Below are positions 46,301 through 58,690 of a stretch of DNA of 64,000 nucleotides, piece after piece (positions within the stretch are counted from its first letter, which is position 1; each line of letters starts with the position of its first letter). The translations under genes were made by a program, and so were the position numbers. This DNA comes from Desmodus rotundus. Its lineage: Eukaryota > Chordata > Mammalia > Chiroptera > Phyllostomidae. The stretch lies in the NCBI RefSeq assembly GCF_022682495.2, contig NC_071387.1:194596143-194660142 (forward strand), given 5' to 3'. The notes under the pieces were generated by a model. That model saw nothing but the letters and a program-made list of their open reading frames with translations, made no database searches and was not told where the DNA came from.

Positions 46301-47459
46301 CCCTTTAACATGATGGAGATATAAAATTATTATTATTTTTAGATCTGTACTTATTCTTACAATGTCTCCCATCTCTTCCTATTTGGTGGTGACACTGGAT
46401 TTTTTTTTTTCATTATCTCCACTTTACATCATCTTTTTCTGGGTAGTTACAGAAAAATATGGCTATCTAAGTATTTAGCAAGTACCTACTAAAATACAAT
46501 GAATAACAATTATCAGATTATAATAAGATGAATTTTTTAAAATCAAGTCCAATATTTACCTTGGCAAGATACCTTTAAATATACTAATGATGAATACTAG
46601 AGTAGATTCTTGATTAGCAATGTGTAAAATTCTCCATTGTTTTATTTTACTTGCACAAACTTGTGTGATGTCTTTTTTGCTTGAATCTAGAGGTTGATTG
46701 ATAATCTAATTTTTATCTAAGGTTTTTTTAATAAGGCCCAATAAATTGTTCTTGAGTTTCCATCAATCACATAAGAAACATTAAATTTACACATTAATCT
46801 GTGTGCTTTGATAATTATTATATTCTTCTCAATATTTTTCCTAAATATGAAACACAAAGATACTTATGGCCATTTTCCACTATCAAAGTTTTATAAGACT
46901 TTCATTGAAGTGTCCATATTGAAATTTCATGGTTCAACGTGCATAGTTTTTTTTTTTTTTTAGGACAGATACAACCTATGGGCAATTTTTCAAATCAGTC
47001 AAAATCAATAACTATATTATGATAATAGTCTGTTATGTCTCCATGAATCATAGGCAATAAGCATCCACTTTTATCTATAAACTGTTACTGTAGAGCACTT
47101 TCATCCCAATGTTAATCAAATGGCATTGGACCTCTCTTTGCAGCCTGTTAGTAAATGCTAGATTTTTGTGGGTCTGGTAATTAAAAGTTTTTATTTACTA
47201 TGTCTCATTATCTTTGCTTATGTACTTGTATTCTCAGGAACTAGTTGTCCCATTCTATATATGTAGGAATAATTATTGGGAATGCAGGATGAAAAATAGT
47301 TTAACAAATTACATGTCTGTTTTCTAGTAAAGAAAGATCCTTTACATAATTGAAGTGAATATGGAGAGCAAAAGCAAACTATGAGAATAGTAGCAAGCTC
47401 TCTAGCATATTTCCTTTTCTTTCAGTTCAGGACCAGAATCAGTTTCTCTGGAAAACTTA
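43346..47459. other. AT-rich unique sequence
   Basis: More than 4 kb shows no recognisable gene or repeat family. A 63-base stretch at 46041-46103 resembles 50171-50235 (see findings). Homopolymer T runs occur at 46400-46410 and 46948-46962. Open frames up to 96 codons have no domain. Confidence 0.45.
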
Positions 47460-48165
47460 GCTTTCAAGCGTTATCGGTGGAAGTGGGGTTCTTGTAGCAG
47501 TGAGACCCACACAGGAGGGGGGGTCCATGGTAAACTTTACCAATGATGTGAAATGAAGGGGTTCCCCTCTTGACTTTCCCAATATCCCATCTCTGTCTGC
47601 CTTGCCACGAGAGAAAGTCCAGCGATGTCCTCAGCAAGGCCAAAACTGCAGCCAGCGTCCGGAATTTCTGCTGTGTGCGCTTTCTGCTACGGTCCACTTA
47701 GGTGCTGTGATATTCGGGCTCCCCTCTGGAGACTGTGTGTGGAGTCCTCAGGGCCAAGGGCCACGTGGCTGGTAGGGCCACATGGTCATGGAGAGAACAG
47801 GCCAGTGCATGGAGCAAGTGCATGGGGCAAGTGCAGGTCAACAGAGAGAGACACAGAGAGAAAGAGAGAGAGAGATTCTTTCTTCCTCTGGGATTACATA
47901 TGTTGGGCTTGGAAAATGCCAGAAGCTTTTTCAAAATGATCAACTTGCCAACTTTTTGCAGGCTTTAGATGGGTTTACATAGATTGACAGGCCTGGATGG
48001 TCCAGCACCTCCCAATGAGCTCCCCAACAATCCAGTACCAGAGGGGGAAGGGAAAAGTGTTAATCCCCCTGGTGGAGCAAGGCTATAATAACCTGCAGCA
48101 TGGGACTGCAGCTTCATGATGGAGCAAACAGGCGCCTGCTCCCCCATCTGTTAGTCTCAATGTCT
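47460..48165 (-). other. Unassigned GC-rich block, possibly ERV-derived
   Basis: The block is sharply richer in G and C than both flanks. Read on the - strand it starts 'TGAGACTAACAGATGGGGGA' and includes GCAGGTTATTATAGCC, a CT-rich run (complement of 'GAGAGAAAGAGAGAGAGAGA', about 47855-47876) and a GC-rich end with a 77-codon frame (47464-47697). This texture resembles an ERV LTR with leader sequence, but no AATAAA is visible in LTR position. Other origins remain open. Confidence 0.35.
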
Positions 48166-48179
48166 GGTTCCCTTTGCTC

Positions 48180-49098
48180 TCCTTTCTCATCAAAAGTTAG
48201 CCAAATACCGACAGTAACAAAATCATCTTTCGTCACCATATATATTGCCCCTTTTATCCCTTTCTACCTCCTTATCCATCTTTCCTTTGGTAATCACCAT
48301 ACTGTTGTTGAGTCTATGAGTTTTTGTTTTTGTCGTTTGTTCACTTGAGGCTCCAGTTTTATATCTCAAGTATGAGTGCACTCATGGGGTTCTTGACTTT
48401 TTCTGCCTTACTTGTTTTGCTTAGCGTGATATTCTCAAGATATAGCCTTATTGTCACAAATTTCAGTGTTTCTTTTTTGTGGATGAGTATTATTATTTTG
48501 TAGTACTTGTGCACCACATCTTCTTTGTCCAAACCTCTAGCAAAGGGCACTTCGGCTGTCCCCATGTCTTATCACTGTGATTAATGCTACAGTAAACATA
48601 CAGGTGCATATATCTTTGTGAATAAATGTTTTCAAATTTGGGAAGACACCCAGAAAAGGGATTACCGGGTAATATGGTAACTGTATTCTTAATTTTGGGG
48701 GGATCCTCCATAATGTTTACTATGGTGGCTGTACCAGTTTACATTTCCACCAGTAGTGGAAATGATGGTTCCTTTTTTCTCCACAACTGCTCCAGCACTT
48801 GTTTTTCACTTTTCTTCGTGATACTAACCATTTTAAGAGGTGTGAGGTGGTGTCTCTTTGTAGGTTGCATTTCTCTAGCAGCTGGTGAAATTAAGTATAT
48901 TTTTATATGTTTGTTGGCCATTGATTGGTATATATTACTGGGAGAAATGTCTGTTCAGGTCCGTACATTTTTAAATTGGTCCTGAGTTATATGAGTTCTT
49001 TTTATAGTTTGGATATTTAACCTGTTGTTGGAGCTGTTGTTTTCAAATATCTTTTCCTATTTGGTTGGGTGTCCTTTGTTTTGTTGGCAATTTATTTT
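48180..49098 (-). mobile_element. LINE-1 fragment (ORF2 end and 3' UTR)
   Basis: The + strand is the antisense of the LINE-1 3' portion. It includes 'GGTAATCACCATACTGTTGT' (3' UTR), 'TTGTGCACCACATCTTCTTT', 'GTACCAGTTTACATTTCCAC', 'GGTGTGAGGTGGTGTCTCTT', 'TTGGCCATTGATTGGTATAT' and TTTTTATAGTTTGGATATTTA. ORF2 is broken. The hAT remnant adjoins its upstream end. A 119-codon + strand frame (48626-48985) is an antisense artefact. Confidence 0.9.
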
Positions 49099-49281
49099 TT
49101 CTGACAATAAATAATAGGTATAATTTTGATTTATTCACACTGGGCAGCTATTGTTGTATTGGCTATTGACAATTTTTGTTGTTGTTTGACAATCTAAGAG
49201 TAAAGAGGTCAGTTCTCCTGACTTAATAGTCAGATGTTGTGTGTTTAAAAATTCTTGTGGCACATCAGTTGAAAATCGCTG
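49099..49281. mobile_element. hAT element, one end only
   Basis: It is homologous to the element at 15154-15424 over its right two-thirds. 'TAATTTTGATTTATTCACAC' corresponds to 'TAGTTTTGATTTGTTCGTCC', 'GAGTAAAGAGGTCAGTTCTC' to 'GGGAAAAGAGGTTATTGTCC', and it ends GTTGAAAATCGCTG, the inverted terminal repeat. The left terminus is absent where it meets the LINE-1. Confidence 0.82.
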
Positions 49282-52204
49282 GAATAAATAGCACCTCTAC
49301 CTACTAGCCAACAACAAGTACAGGGTAGCATAAAGGAAATTTATTGAAACATATGTCACCAATTCCCACCTCTGACAACCCCTCAATCCATCAATTTTAA
49401 GCTGTTTGCCAATTATTTCCTAAGTGAGGTTTTTGCTCCTCCTAAATTTTCTGAATCCTTTGCTACGGTCATTTCTGTATTTCCCAGAGTCTCTTTAACT
49501 TTTCTCTAACAATGATATTCATCCTTAAATACCAGCATTCCATTTGTTTGGGAAAATATGCATTGTAAGAACCCTCATAAATACCTTATTTCCTCCAAAT
49601 AAAAGGTGCCATCTTTGGATTAATCTAAGATTAAAATTATGTGTATCCACCTACACCAAATGTGACAGATATTAGCTATTTATGAGTAAGACCTTGATTA
49701 TTTGACATACCATCTTTTTGCCATATTACCATCAAAACCAATGTTGATCTTGACAGGATTTAAGAACCCGTATTACTGATGCTTATGTGATCATAATATC
49801 TTAATTTGGAGAGCTTTCTCTGCTTCCTATTTCAAAGAAGCAATGAGACAGAGGGAGTCGATTTATACTTGACTTGCTGGTGCGTCACTCCAAGACCCCC
49901 AGCTGGTCTGCACAGTTCAGGAACTGCCAGACCGACTTCATTCTCATTGTCAATTGTCTCCTTGCCAATCCAGTAAACCTAATCACAGAATGTAGAAAAA
50001 AATAAAACACTTTTATTACTGAATAAGAATTGCAGGAGACTGAAATGTGCCTTACAGCTAATCTGCTGAACAGATTAATAAAACCAAAATAAATCTCACG
50101 TTTTTCTTATAGCCAAATAGAATCCACTTCATACATACTGTCTTTATCCAAAGTCAATATAAAATCTCCTGCATCTTTTTAACAAGCACAAGTTACAACT
50201 TGGAGCATACTACCTTGGCTAAACTCCCACAGCAAGGCCACCTTGTTCACATTTCAAATAGAAATCTCCAACTTCCCCAAGAGAGACCCTTTTAGCATGC
50301 AAGAGAGACAAGAGGCTCATTTAACTTTTAAAATATTTAAATACACTTCAGAGAAACAGAAACAATTTACAAACATTTCTTTCTTAGAAAATGCTTCAAG
50401 AAAAGTGTATGGAAGATATCTTTCCCTTTTGGCACCAGAAAACAATTTATATTAAAAATTTTTTGATTCGTATTTAATGTTGCAATATACACTTTTAACA
50501 TAGCCACCAGTAATGAAACTTTTTTGCATAAAAGAGTGGAATCAAACTACAACACTATTTTTAGTTGGGGATGAGATGTAAAAAAGAAAATGGTTGTTTT
50601 CTTTCCCCACTGGCATAACCTAATTCAGTATTCCAGAGACATCTCAGGTGATGCCAATTAACTGATATCAGAAAGTAACACTACATGTTTTTATTCAACT
50701 GTAATTTTATTATTTTGAAAATAAAGTATAATAGAATTTTCATATGAGCTAATAAACTTTTCATACTATTCTAAATCTGTTCAATGTGAGAACCATACTG
50801 TGATGATATCTTAGTATTAACATTGCCATCTTTTTCTATAACTAGATTAAATTAAATTTCTGTACACTTAAGGATTTTAAGAATTTTTAAAGAAATATAT
50901 TTATCTTTGTTGACCCTCCAAAATAATTAAAGAAAATAAAATTAAGACAAAGTAAATTATAAGATTAACAAAGGGCCTATATTTAATAGCTAGTGAGTAC
51001 ACAGAAAGTTAAGAGAAATACCTGAAATAATTTAAAGTCCATTGTAACTTGATATATCCACTATATTTTAATATAAAATATCTTCTGGATGTATGTTTTT
51101 GACCTCACATTTATATAAACATGTAATATTTTTATATTTCAATATATATGTGCATGTATCTATACACTACATATTTAAATATATAAATATGTAAAATGTA
51201 TTAAGTGTATATTTATAGTTTAATGTAAATATATATAAGATAAACACTATTTTATTGATTTAGTGATTTTTGGTAATACAACAATGATTATCTATCATTT
51301 TGTGATTATGTCCTTATGTTAAGCAAAACAGTAAATCATCTTCATTTAGTGTATTAATTATATACAAAATTAAAAATCCAATATTTACTTAATACTACTT
51401 GTCAAATGCTGAGGGAATGTTGATTATTGAAATTAAATAAGAAATACATTTTGCACATTGAAATATTTTTTAGGGTTAGGTAACTGCTATCTCAGATAAG
51501 AGTGACAATATATGTAATCTAATATAATTGTTTCATATATATACATGTCCTCTACTAACTAATCCTCACTATCATGATGTTTTTCACTGAGAGTAGTTGG
51601 ACTGTTTTTTTTTTAAATGGAAAATTACCCTCTTGTGGTTAATCATATGTGTGTGTATATGTGTGTGTGTGTATATAAAATTAATCAATTCCAATCCCTT
51701 TCCTAATTCCCCCAATCTTTACCTTGGAAAATGCATTTAAATCACTTTTAATTAATTTATTTTTGCCACACATAGGTTAAACATTCTTTACATTTCAATG
51801 AATGTTCATGAAACATTTTAGGTGGCAGTTTCTTCCCCACCACCTACTTTCATTTCATCAATACTACCTAACACTCACACCTAACTTGTTTTATTGCAAG
51901 TAGTTATCAAATTATACTTGGAAGTCAAATAACATTTTACCTCTAGGACGGTCTCAATTCTATTCAAAGCGTAGCAGTAATGCATGATTTCCTTGTTTCA
52001 TGTGCAAGACAAGGCCAAAGGCACATTGTCTCTGTTTTTTTCAGAAGTACAGTGCCTGATCATTTTGTTGACATAACTAATAGTCATTATATTTGTTTTA
52101 CTCTTTTCACCAAAGACATCTTTGAGTTTTTTCCTCCGTGCTATTATAGTTGAAGGATTCTACATGTAAGATTAAATTGAGAATTCACCTAGTTGTTCAG
52201 GAAA
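49282..52204. other. AT-rich unique sequence
   Basis: No gene or repeat family is recognised. A (TG)n run of about 10 units lies at 51648-51672. Homopolymer and TATATA patches occur at 51100-51240. Confidence 0.45.
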
Positions 52205-52683
52205 AAGGCTGAGATAACCACGGCTCCTCTCGTTTCCTGGAACGACTCTTTGTTGATCAGTCCATAGCTGACATGGCGCCTGTAGGGTCAGTGGAGGCAG
52301 TCTGGCTTCCTCACCCAGGGGTCTGGGTAACTAAGGGAAACAGTGTTCCCATAGCCTTGAGTGGGCTCACATGCACAGAATTATGCTATGTTATATAACT
52401 GTCTGGCTTTAAGCTGGCTTTGTTTGCCTCTAGTACTTAAGGCAGTAGGGGCTCCCTGCTGGGTGCCATGCTGGGGAGCAAGGGCCACAACATGTGCCAT
52501 ACTGAGGGGACAGGTGACATGCAGTGTGCCACAGAGAGACATGCAGGGGGACATGCAGCTTGCCGCATGCGTGGCTTGCCTACCTTTGAATAAAGGCCTG
52601 TCAGACATCCCCAAGGCTCTGTGCATTTTCTTTCGTCTGCCTGAATACCACGAACCTGTCAGGCCTTGAGTGGTTGCAACACA
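52205..52683 (+). mobile_element. ERV LTR
   Basis: This GC-rich block has a retroviral LTR layout. A U3-like segment from about 'TGAGATAACCACGGCTCCTC' leads to a TATA-like TTATATAAC at about 52392. A repetitive 'GACATGCAG' segment follows, then AATAAA (52589-52594). U5-like sequence ends near 'GAGTGGTTGCAACACA'. No internal viral sequence adjoins, so it is a solo LTR or a fragment. Open frames of 102 and 105 codons within it are fortuitous. Confidence 0.58.
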
Positions 52684-52828
52684 ATGCCTGAGTTTCATGA
52701 AATCCTCTTTGTTCCCAGAGAGGAGTCAAGCTCCTTCCATTAAATGCTTTTCCATAGAGACATAGACCCTCAGCTTCATGGACAAGCATGATATTTAGAG
52801 TTTATGTTCAGACATCTTATCTGTTTTT

Positions 52829-53050
52829 AAGATTTTATTTATTTTTAGAGAGAGTGGAAAGGAGGGAGAAAGAGAGAGAAAGAAACTTCAGTGTGTGAGA
52901 GAAGCATGGATCTGTTGCCTGGTTGTTTCTGTCACAACTCCAACCAGGGACCAGGGTCTGCAACCCAGGCATGTGCCCTGACCTGGAATAGAACCCACCC
53001 TTCGGTTTGTGGGACTATGCCCAACCCACTGAGCTACACTGGTCAGAGCT
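52829..53050 (-). mobile_element. VES-type SINE
   Basis: The + strand begins with TTTTAAGATTTTATTTATTT (tail), then GA-rich sequence, 'CTGCAACCCAGGCATGTGCC', 'CTGACCTGGAATAGAACCCA' (complement of a decayed B box) and 'CACTGAGCTACACTGGTCAG' (complement of the head). It is more diverged than the copy at 22709. Confidence 0.9.
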
Positions 53051-53391
53051 GTACACTTATTTTTGACAAAAAGATGTGGAAGGAGACAAAGAAATGGCAA
53101 AGAGCAGAAGCCCGTTATCTACGAAAAAGGTCCCTGGTGTCTACCATATGACACTTCTGTTTACACATATTTGTAGCAAATTTAGACACATGTATATTCC
53201 TCGGGGAAAAGTAAGGAGAAATATATCTTACAGAAAGAATATACCTCATAAGGAGTTCTGGGGAGAGGGGGCAGAGACAATTTCAGTACAACTTGGCATA
53301 TCTGTCTCAAAGTATGATATATTCTATATCTTTCTTTGAAATGCTCTTATATCTGGTAGTTTTATGTCCACTTCTTTATTATTCATATCTG

Positions 53392-54450
53392 TTTTATTGT
53401 TGTTCAATTCAGTTGTCCCAATTTTTCCCTGTTGTTTTCCCCTGACTCAACCCACCCCACTCACACAGTGAATCCCTATCCCATTGTCCAAGTCCATTGG
53501 CCCTTTGTACTCATTCGTTGATTAGACCCTTTCCCTTTTTTCCTCCCTTTACCCTCTTGTATTTGTTAGTCTGTTCCTTGTTTCCATGTCTCTGGTTCTA
53601 TCTTGCTCATGTGTTCATTTGTTTTGTTAATTAGGTTCCACTTATAGGTGAGATTATATGGTATTTGTGTTTCACTGCCTGGTTTATTTCACTTAGCATA
53701 ATACTCTGCAGTTCCATCCAAGCTGTTGTAAAGGGTAGGAACTCCTTTCCTTCTGCTGTGTAGAATTCCATGGTGTCAATGTGCCACAGTTTTTTAATCC
53801 ACTCACTTACTGATGGGCACTTAGGCTGTTTCCTGTACTTAGCTATTATAAATAATGTTGCTATGAACATCGGGGTGCATAGGTTCTTTTGAATTGGTGT
53901 TTTAAGATTCTTAGAGTATAATCCCAGCAGTGAAATTGCTGAGTCAAAAAGCAGTTCCTTTTTTAGTTTTTCTGAGGAAATTCCATACTGTTTTCCACAG
54001 TGGCTGCACCAGTCTTCATTCCCACCAACAGTGCACTCGGGTTCCCTTTTCTCCACAACCTCACCAGCACTTTTGTTAGCTGATTTGTTTATCATGTCCA
54101 TTCTGACCAGTGTGAGGTGGAATCTCATTGTGGTTTTAAATTCATCTCTCTGATGACTAATGATGCTGAGCATCCTTTCATATGTCTGTGGGTCCTTTGG
54201 GTGTCCTCCTTGGAGATGTGTCTGTTCAGGTCCTCTGCACATTTTTAACTGGGTTCTTTGTCTTCCTGGAGTGGAGTCATGTGAGTTCTTTATATATTTT
54301 GGAGATCAAAGCCTTGTCCGAGGTATCATTGGAAATATATTTTCCCATACACTTGATTCCCTTTTCATATTGATGATGTTTTCTTTAGCCATGCTGAAGC
54401 TTTTTAATTTGACATAGTCCCATTTGTTTAATCTTTCCTTTATTTCCCCT
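53392..54450 (-). mobile_element. 5'-truncated LINE-1 with a 203-codon ORF2 remnant
   Basis: The - strand carries the last part of ORF2, the 3' UTR and a tail (+ strand starts 'TTTTATTGTTGTTCAATTCA'). The open frame 53631-54242 includes [17 protein letters not shown], 'TPIQKNLCTPMFIATLFIIA', KQPKCPSVSEWIKK and 'IMLSEINQAVKHKYHIISPI', all typical of the LINE-1 ORF2 C-terminus. The endonuclease and reverse transcriptase are missing. The long frame suggests a moderately young copy, but it cannot be functional. Confidence 0.95.
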
Positions 54451-57400
54451 TCCCTATATCAGCAAAGATATTGCAGCATGGGATATTATATAATTTGTAT
54501 CTCAGCATTTATATGATATTGTCAAAGAACTCTCCCATATCAAATCAATCTACATTACACTATTTTAATTATATGTGGATGAGAATCACAGCCTCATATG
54601 TTTATTTGGATATTTGCTCATTTGTTCATTTTGCTTGTTTGCACCCCTTCTGAGGGTAATGCAAGCTCTCTGGGAGGAGAGCACTGTCTGTCTTGTTCAG
54701 AGGTGCATTCCCAGATCTTCAAATTGTGCTTGGGATATAACAGGCAGTGAACACATGGGAGTGGACTGGACACGAGCACATACAGTCCATTCTTTCTAAT
54801 GAAAAGAAATTGAACTGACTCCATGAAAACTAACACCTACCTATTTTATCCCTCTAATCACTTCAAGTATTTTGGGAATACATTGCATCAGAAAGTATAA
54901 GTACATACATTTCTGTTGTATGAGGAGAAATTCAGTAGTTTTGTATCCTTCCACTTTTGAAATGAAAGTGGAGGTGGGAAGATAATTTAGACAAATAAAC
55001 CATGAAAATATATGTAAGTGCTATAAGGGGAAACTTATTGTTAGGATATTAATTCATACACATTAGAAAGTGATACATTGAGGATACTTAGTGCATTTTC
55101 TTATCAAGCTGAAAAATTGTTCTGTTTCAGCATAAAGACAACATAGGCTTAAATATAGCTATAACTAATAGATCATTTTGCACAACATTAAGCCTGCAAA
55201 TGCTCTCAAGAATTTTTGATGCTGCAGTACTTTAAAACAACTGTGATGCAGCTAATTTCTACTGTGCACATAGGCAGCTAATAACCATAGAAGCACCATT
55301 GAGACACTTATACAGCAAATATAGAAGTGATGAACTAAGTAAATTAGAATTGAAAGAAACTTGAAGTAAAGGAAAATCATTCTGGTTTGTTTATAAATAT
55401 ATGAAGAATGAACTTTGAATCCACAATGCAGTTTTTCTTGATTTGTTTCCAAATTGATAAAATTAGTAGTAAAAGCTTATATAACACATACATACATACC
55501 ATTCTATTATTAGGTCCTGGTGGTTTTGTTAACCCAGCATCATATCTGTTGATATCTTGCCTTGAAATTTTGTGATTTAACGACCAAATTTGGTTAGTGT
55601 TGCACTATGTAAATTAACTTTTTTGATGCAAAATCCGTTCTTTCTTTAACTCAGCATTTTTTGTTTTCATTTGTTGTGCATCATTTTCTTACATTTAAAA
55701 TGATTGGGACAATATTCCTTCATCTCCTACAACGTTGGTCTTTCCTTTACAAATCGTTGCCATATCAGCCACATTTCCATCATTACAGCATTGTTTTTTC
55801 AGGGTAATCCTCTCCTGTGGTCTATATAATCTACATTCACTTTTGAATATTTATCAGAAATAACTCTTGCCAAATTATTTTATATTCACTTTCCTTAATT
55901 AAGTTTGGATTTCTTTAAATGACCAAGGATATATTTTCAAGTATTTTAGAATAAACTGCCACATGTTTTAAATAGTTCAGTACTTGAGAAAACACGAATT
56001 CACTATTTCAGTGGTCAGCATCTTTTTCTATAATATAATTTTAAATATATAATCTATAGTAGCAACTCAGAACAAATTAGTGATTTTCATGTCATTTTAA
56101 AAAAGAGTTCCTTATAAATGAGAAAGCCTAGTGGGAAACATTTCAAGTTGAGGAAGGCTGTTTTGTCGGTGTATTTTGCTACAAGGAACACGGGATCATT
56201 TGCTGGCTCTATCTCTTTGGTCACTTTCTCTATACAAATTGGATTTCCTCGAAGAGCTTGGCCTGTGTGCAGCTGATAAGTAGTGTGGCAGGCTTGTATT
56301 TGGTATTCCTCCTAGAACTTGAACTTCATTCTTTTCATTCAGTTTTCTATTTGTTATAGTCTGTACTGATGTTTTTCCTTTTCTGCCTGTCCTTTTCCAT
56401 GCACTCAAATACAGTGTCTTGTCACTTTCAGTGCTTGAATAATAAGTTGCTTTGTCAAGCAATAGTAATAAACTGTCTCCAGTCACATTCTTCAGAGTGA
56501 CTCACCCTGCACAAGTCATTTTGCATTGCCTGCCTCCAAAAATGTAGATAAATAACTGCAAAATCTTGAAGAACATGGATTAGAGTTTAGCAATAAAATG
56601 CAATTTAAAAAGCCACATTAACTCCATAAGAATTGTAATTTCTGCACTTAGGAAACTTAACTGTCATTTGGGATTAGAAAAAAAAAATTATAAGATTTAC
56701 AGATCCATGCACTAGTGAATGTTAATTAGGCTAGAAGTGCAGGAGGTACCACCATGCGATTGAAGCAAACAAACAGAAAACATCTTAACAGAAATGCATA
56801 AAAGGAAATTTGATGGCAAACTTTATCTATCACTTGCTGTAGACTTAAAAATGTTCATGTTAATGAAATTACTAGGATGAAAATGGTAGAATGTTTGAAA
56901 CTGGTAATTCTGTTTATTATCAAACATGTGTATTTGAATTAATGAAAGTAGAAGCATAATTTCCAAAAACACTTTAAAACAGCAATATAAACATTGTCAT
57001 ACCACACAATGCTGGGACTGATGAGGCTCAGTAAAGGCCCCATGTAAACTTGAACAGCTTTGAGAATCAACAACATGGGTCAAATATATTTACATTAAAA
57101 TGTGTTATAAATCATTTAATACTAAAATATTAAAACAGTAAGGCCTAAAGATAGCTTCTTCTTTGTATATGCAAGTGAATTAACAGCAACAGTTGAAAAG
57201 TGTTTAGCTGCTGTGTAAAAGACTCACGGACAATCCAGAATAGAGTTAGCTTAAAAAACTACATTTAAAACAATTAAAATATACACTATGAAACTATGTA
57301 TCAGAGGAGAAAAATACATATTCATTTTTAAATGTGCACATGCCCTATTTGTTTTATGTGTTTATTTTAGGTTATTTAAGGACAAGCTGCAGATAACAGC

Positions 57401-57745
57401 AGACACTGTTTGACTAGCTTAATCGAGTACAACCAAAATACCTTACTTTTAAATTCGGCAATTTTCCAAAGACTATAACACCTATGAAATATTATGATGT
57501 CAGATCTACTTTTTCCCATAGGGTAACATTTTAGAAAGCCTGATAAGTTGGACTATTAAAGAAATGGACCTAGAAAATTTGTTCTGGTGTTTGTTTGTTT
57601 GTTATCTATTTTATGCTACTTTAATGCTATAGTACATAGATGTCAAAATTAAAAATTTTGTTAATCTGAGATAATGTTTAATTCATTTTTTAAATTTATC
57701 TATGGGAAAAATCTTTACTTGGATTTTAAGCTGTTTTCACTCTGT
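54451..57745. other. AT-rich unique sequence
   Basis: No gene or repeat family is recognised over more than 3 kb. The 96-codon open frame on the - strand at 56196-56486 has no motif that I know. It is rich in S, T, K and R and could be chance. Confidence 0.45.
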
Positions 57746-58240
57746 ACTTGTTATGGTGGAATGAGCGGCCAGAGAGGAAATGCAGGCAGGGCCCTCACCA
57801 TTACAACCTAACAAAGAACTAAATACAGGAGACTAACAGCAAAAGCTCACACGTTGACCCAGTAATCCTGAGCCTGGGCTGGTAAGGCTGCCAGGCGTCC
57901 TGAAAAACAAGTGAAATTATGATAGTTTAGGAGGGGGGATCCCTTGAAACTCGGTGCGTGCATCACCTGCACTAGCTAGGAAAAGGAAAACCTTGAGACT
58001 GTAGATTATCCCAAAGCTAGGAAGGGGGAAGGGGAGGGGCTCCACAGTGCCCAAAGGGGGAAAGAAAAACATAAAACAACTTTGGTTAACTACCTGCCTC
58101 CGATCACATATGCAAAATGAACGAATAGATTCTAGAGCAAGATAAGGATTCAGGCTAACAGACCCCCTCTGATACCTATGTTTGGGTAGTCACATCTCCC
58201 CAGTGGAAGCTGGCAACACCTGTACCGGCCAATCAAAACG
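57746..58240 (+). mobile_element. Possible ERV LTR, 5' (U3-like) part
   Basis: It begins TGTTATGGTGGAATGAGCGG and carries purine-rich 'AGGAAGGGGGAAGGGGAGGG' and 'CACCTGTACCGGCCAATCAA', a CCAAT-box-like motif as in U3 promoters. A TATA box and AATAAA are not found because LINE-1 sequence starts at about 58241. If it is an LTR it is cut within U3. Confidence 0.42.
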
Positions 58241-58690
58241 TAACTTCTTCACCTCCACAATCTCTCTAACACATTATTGCTTGTCCTGTTGATAATAAAC
58301 ATCCTAACATGTGTGAGGTGTTATATCAGTGTAGTTTTCTTTTGCATTCCTCTAATAACTTACGAAATTGAGCAACGGTTTTTATATCTGTTGGCATTCA
58401 TATATCTTGTTTGGAGAAGTGATTGTTCAGGTTGTCTGCCAATTTTTAAATTGGATTGTCTATTTTTGTTGTTGTTGCTGTTGAGTTCTATGAGTTCTTT
58501 AAGAATAGTGTTGCCATATGTCCCAGTCTCCTATCTTCTGAGTATCTTTCTGCAAAAATTGGAAACATTTGTTTATAAGGATATGTGTACTTATATTTTC
58601 ACTGCAGCGTTATTCATGATGGCCAAAACAGGGAAACAACTGAAGTTTCTATCATGAGATGATTGGATAAGAACACATGGTATATGTATA
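58241..58690 (+). mobile_element. Short LINE-1 with 5' inversion (twin-primed)
   Basis: Positions 58241 to about 58505 match LINE-1 ORF2 on the - strand (+ strand 'ATGTGTGAGGTGTTATATCA', 'GAAGTGATTGTTCAGGTTGT', 'GAGTTCTATGAGTTCTTTAA'). From about 58507 to 58690 the match is on the + strand ('GCCATATGTCCCAGTCTCCT', 'TTTTCACTGCAGCGTTATTC', 'ATGATGGCCAAAACAGGGAA', 'ATGATTGGATAAGAACACAT'). About 100 bases of ORF2 expected between the two parts are missing at the junction. The 3' end is lost where the mariner begins. Confidence 0.75.

Noticed and set aside
46948..46962. A run of T that could be an RNA polymerase III terminator
   Set aside because: No A or B box or small RNA lies upstream on either strand.
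48626..48985. A 119-codon + strand open frame with hydrophobic stretches
   Set aside because: It is antisense to LINE-1 ORF2. Antisense LINE-1 frames commonly look hydrophobic.
53631..54242. A 203-codon open frame on the - strand, the longest in the window
   Set aside because: It is the C-terminal remnant of LINE-1 ORF2 (KQPKCPSVSEWIKK, IMLSEIN), truncated at the 5' side, so not a host gene.
56196..56486. A 96-codon - strand open frame in unique DNA
   Set aside because: No motif, no neighbouring exon-like signal and no evidence of a start context. This length is expected by chance.
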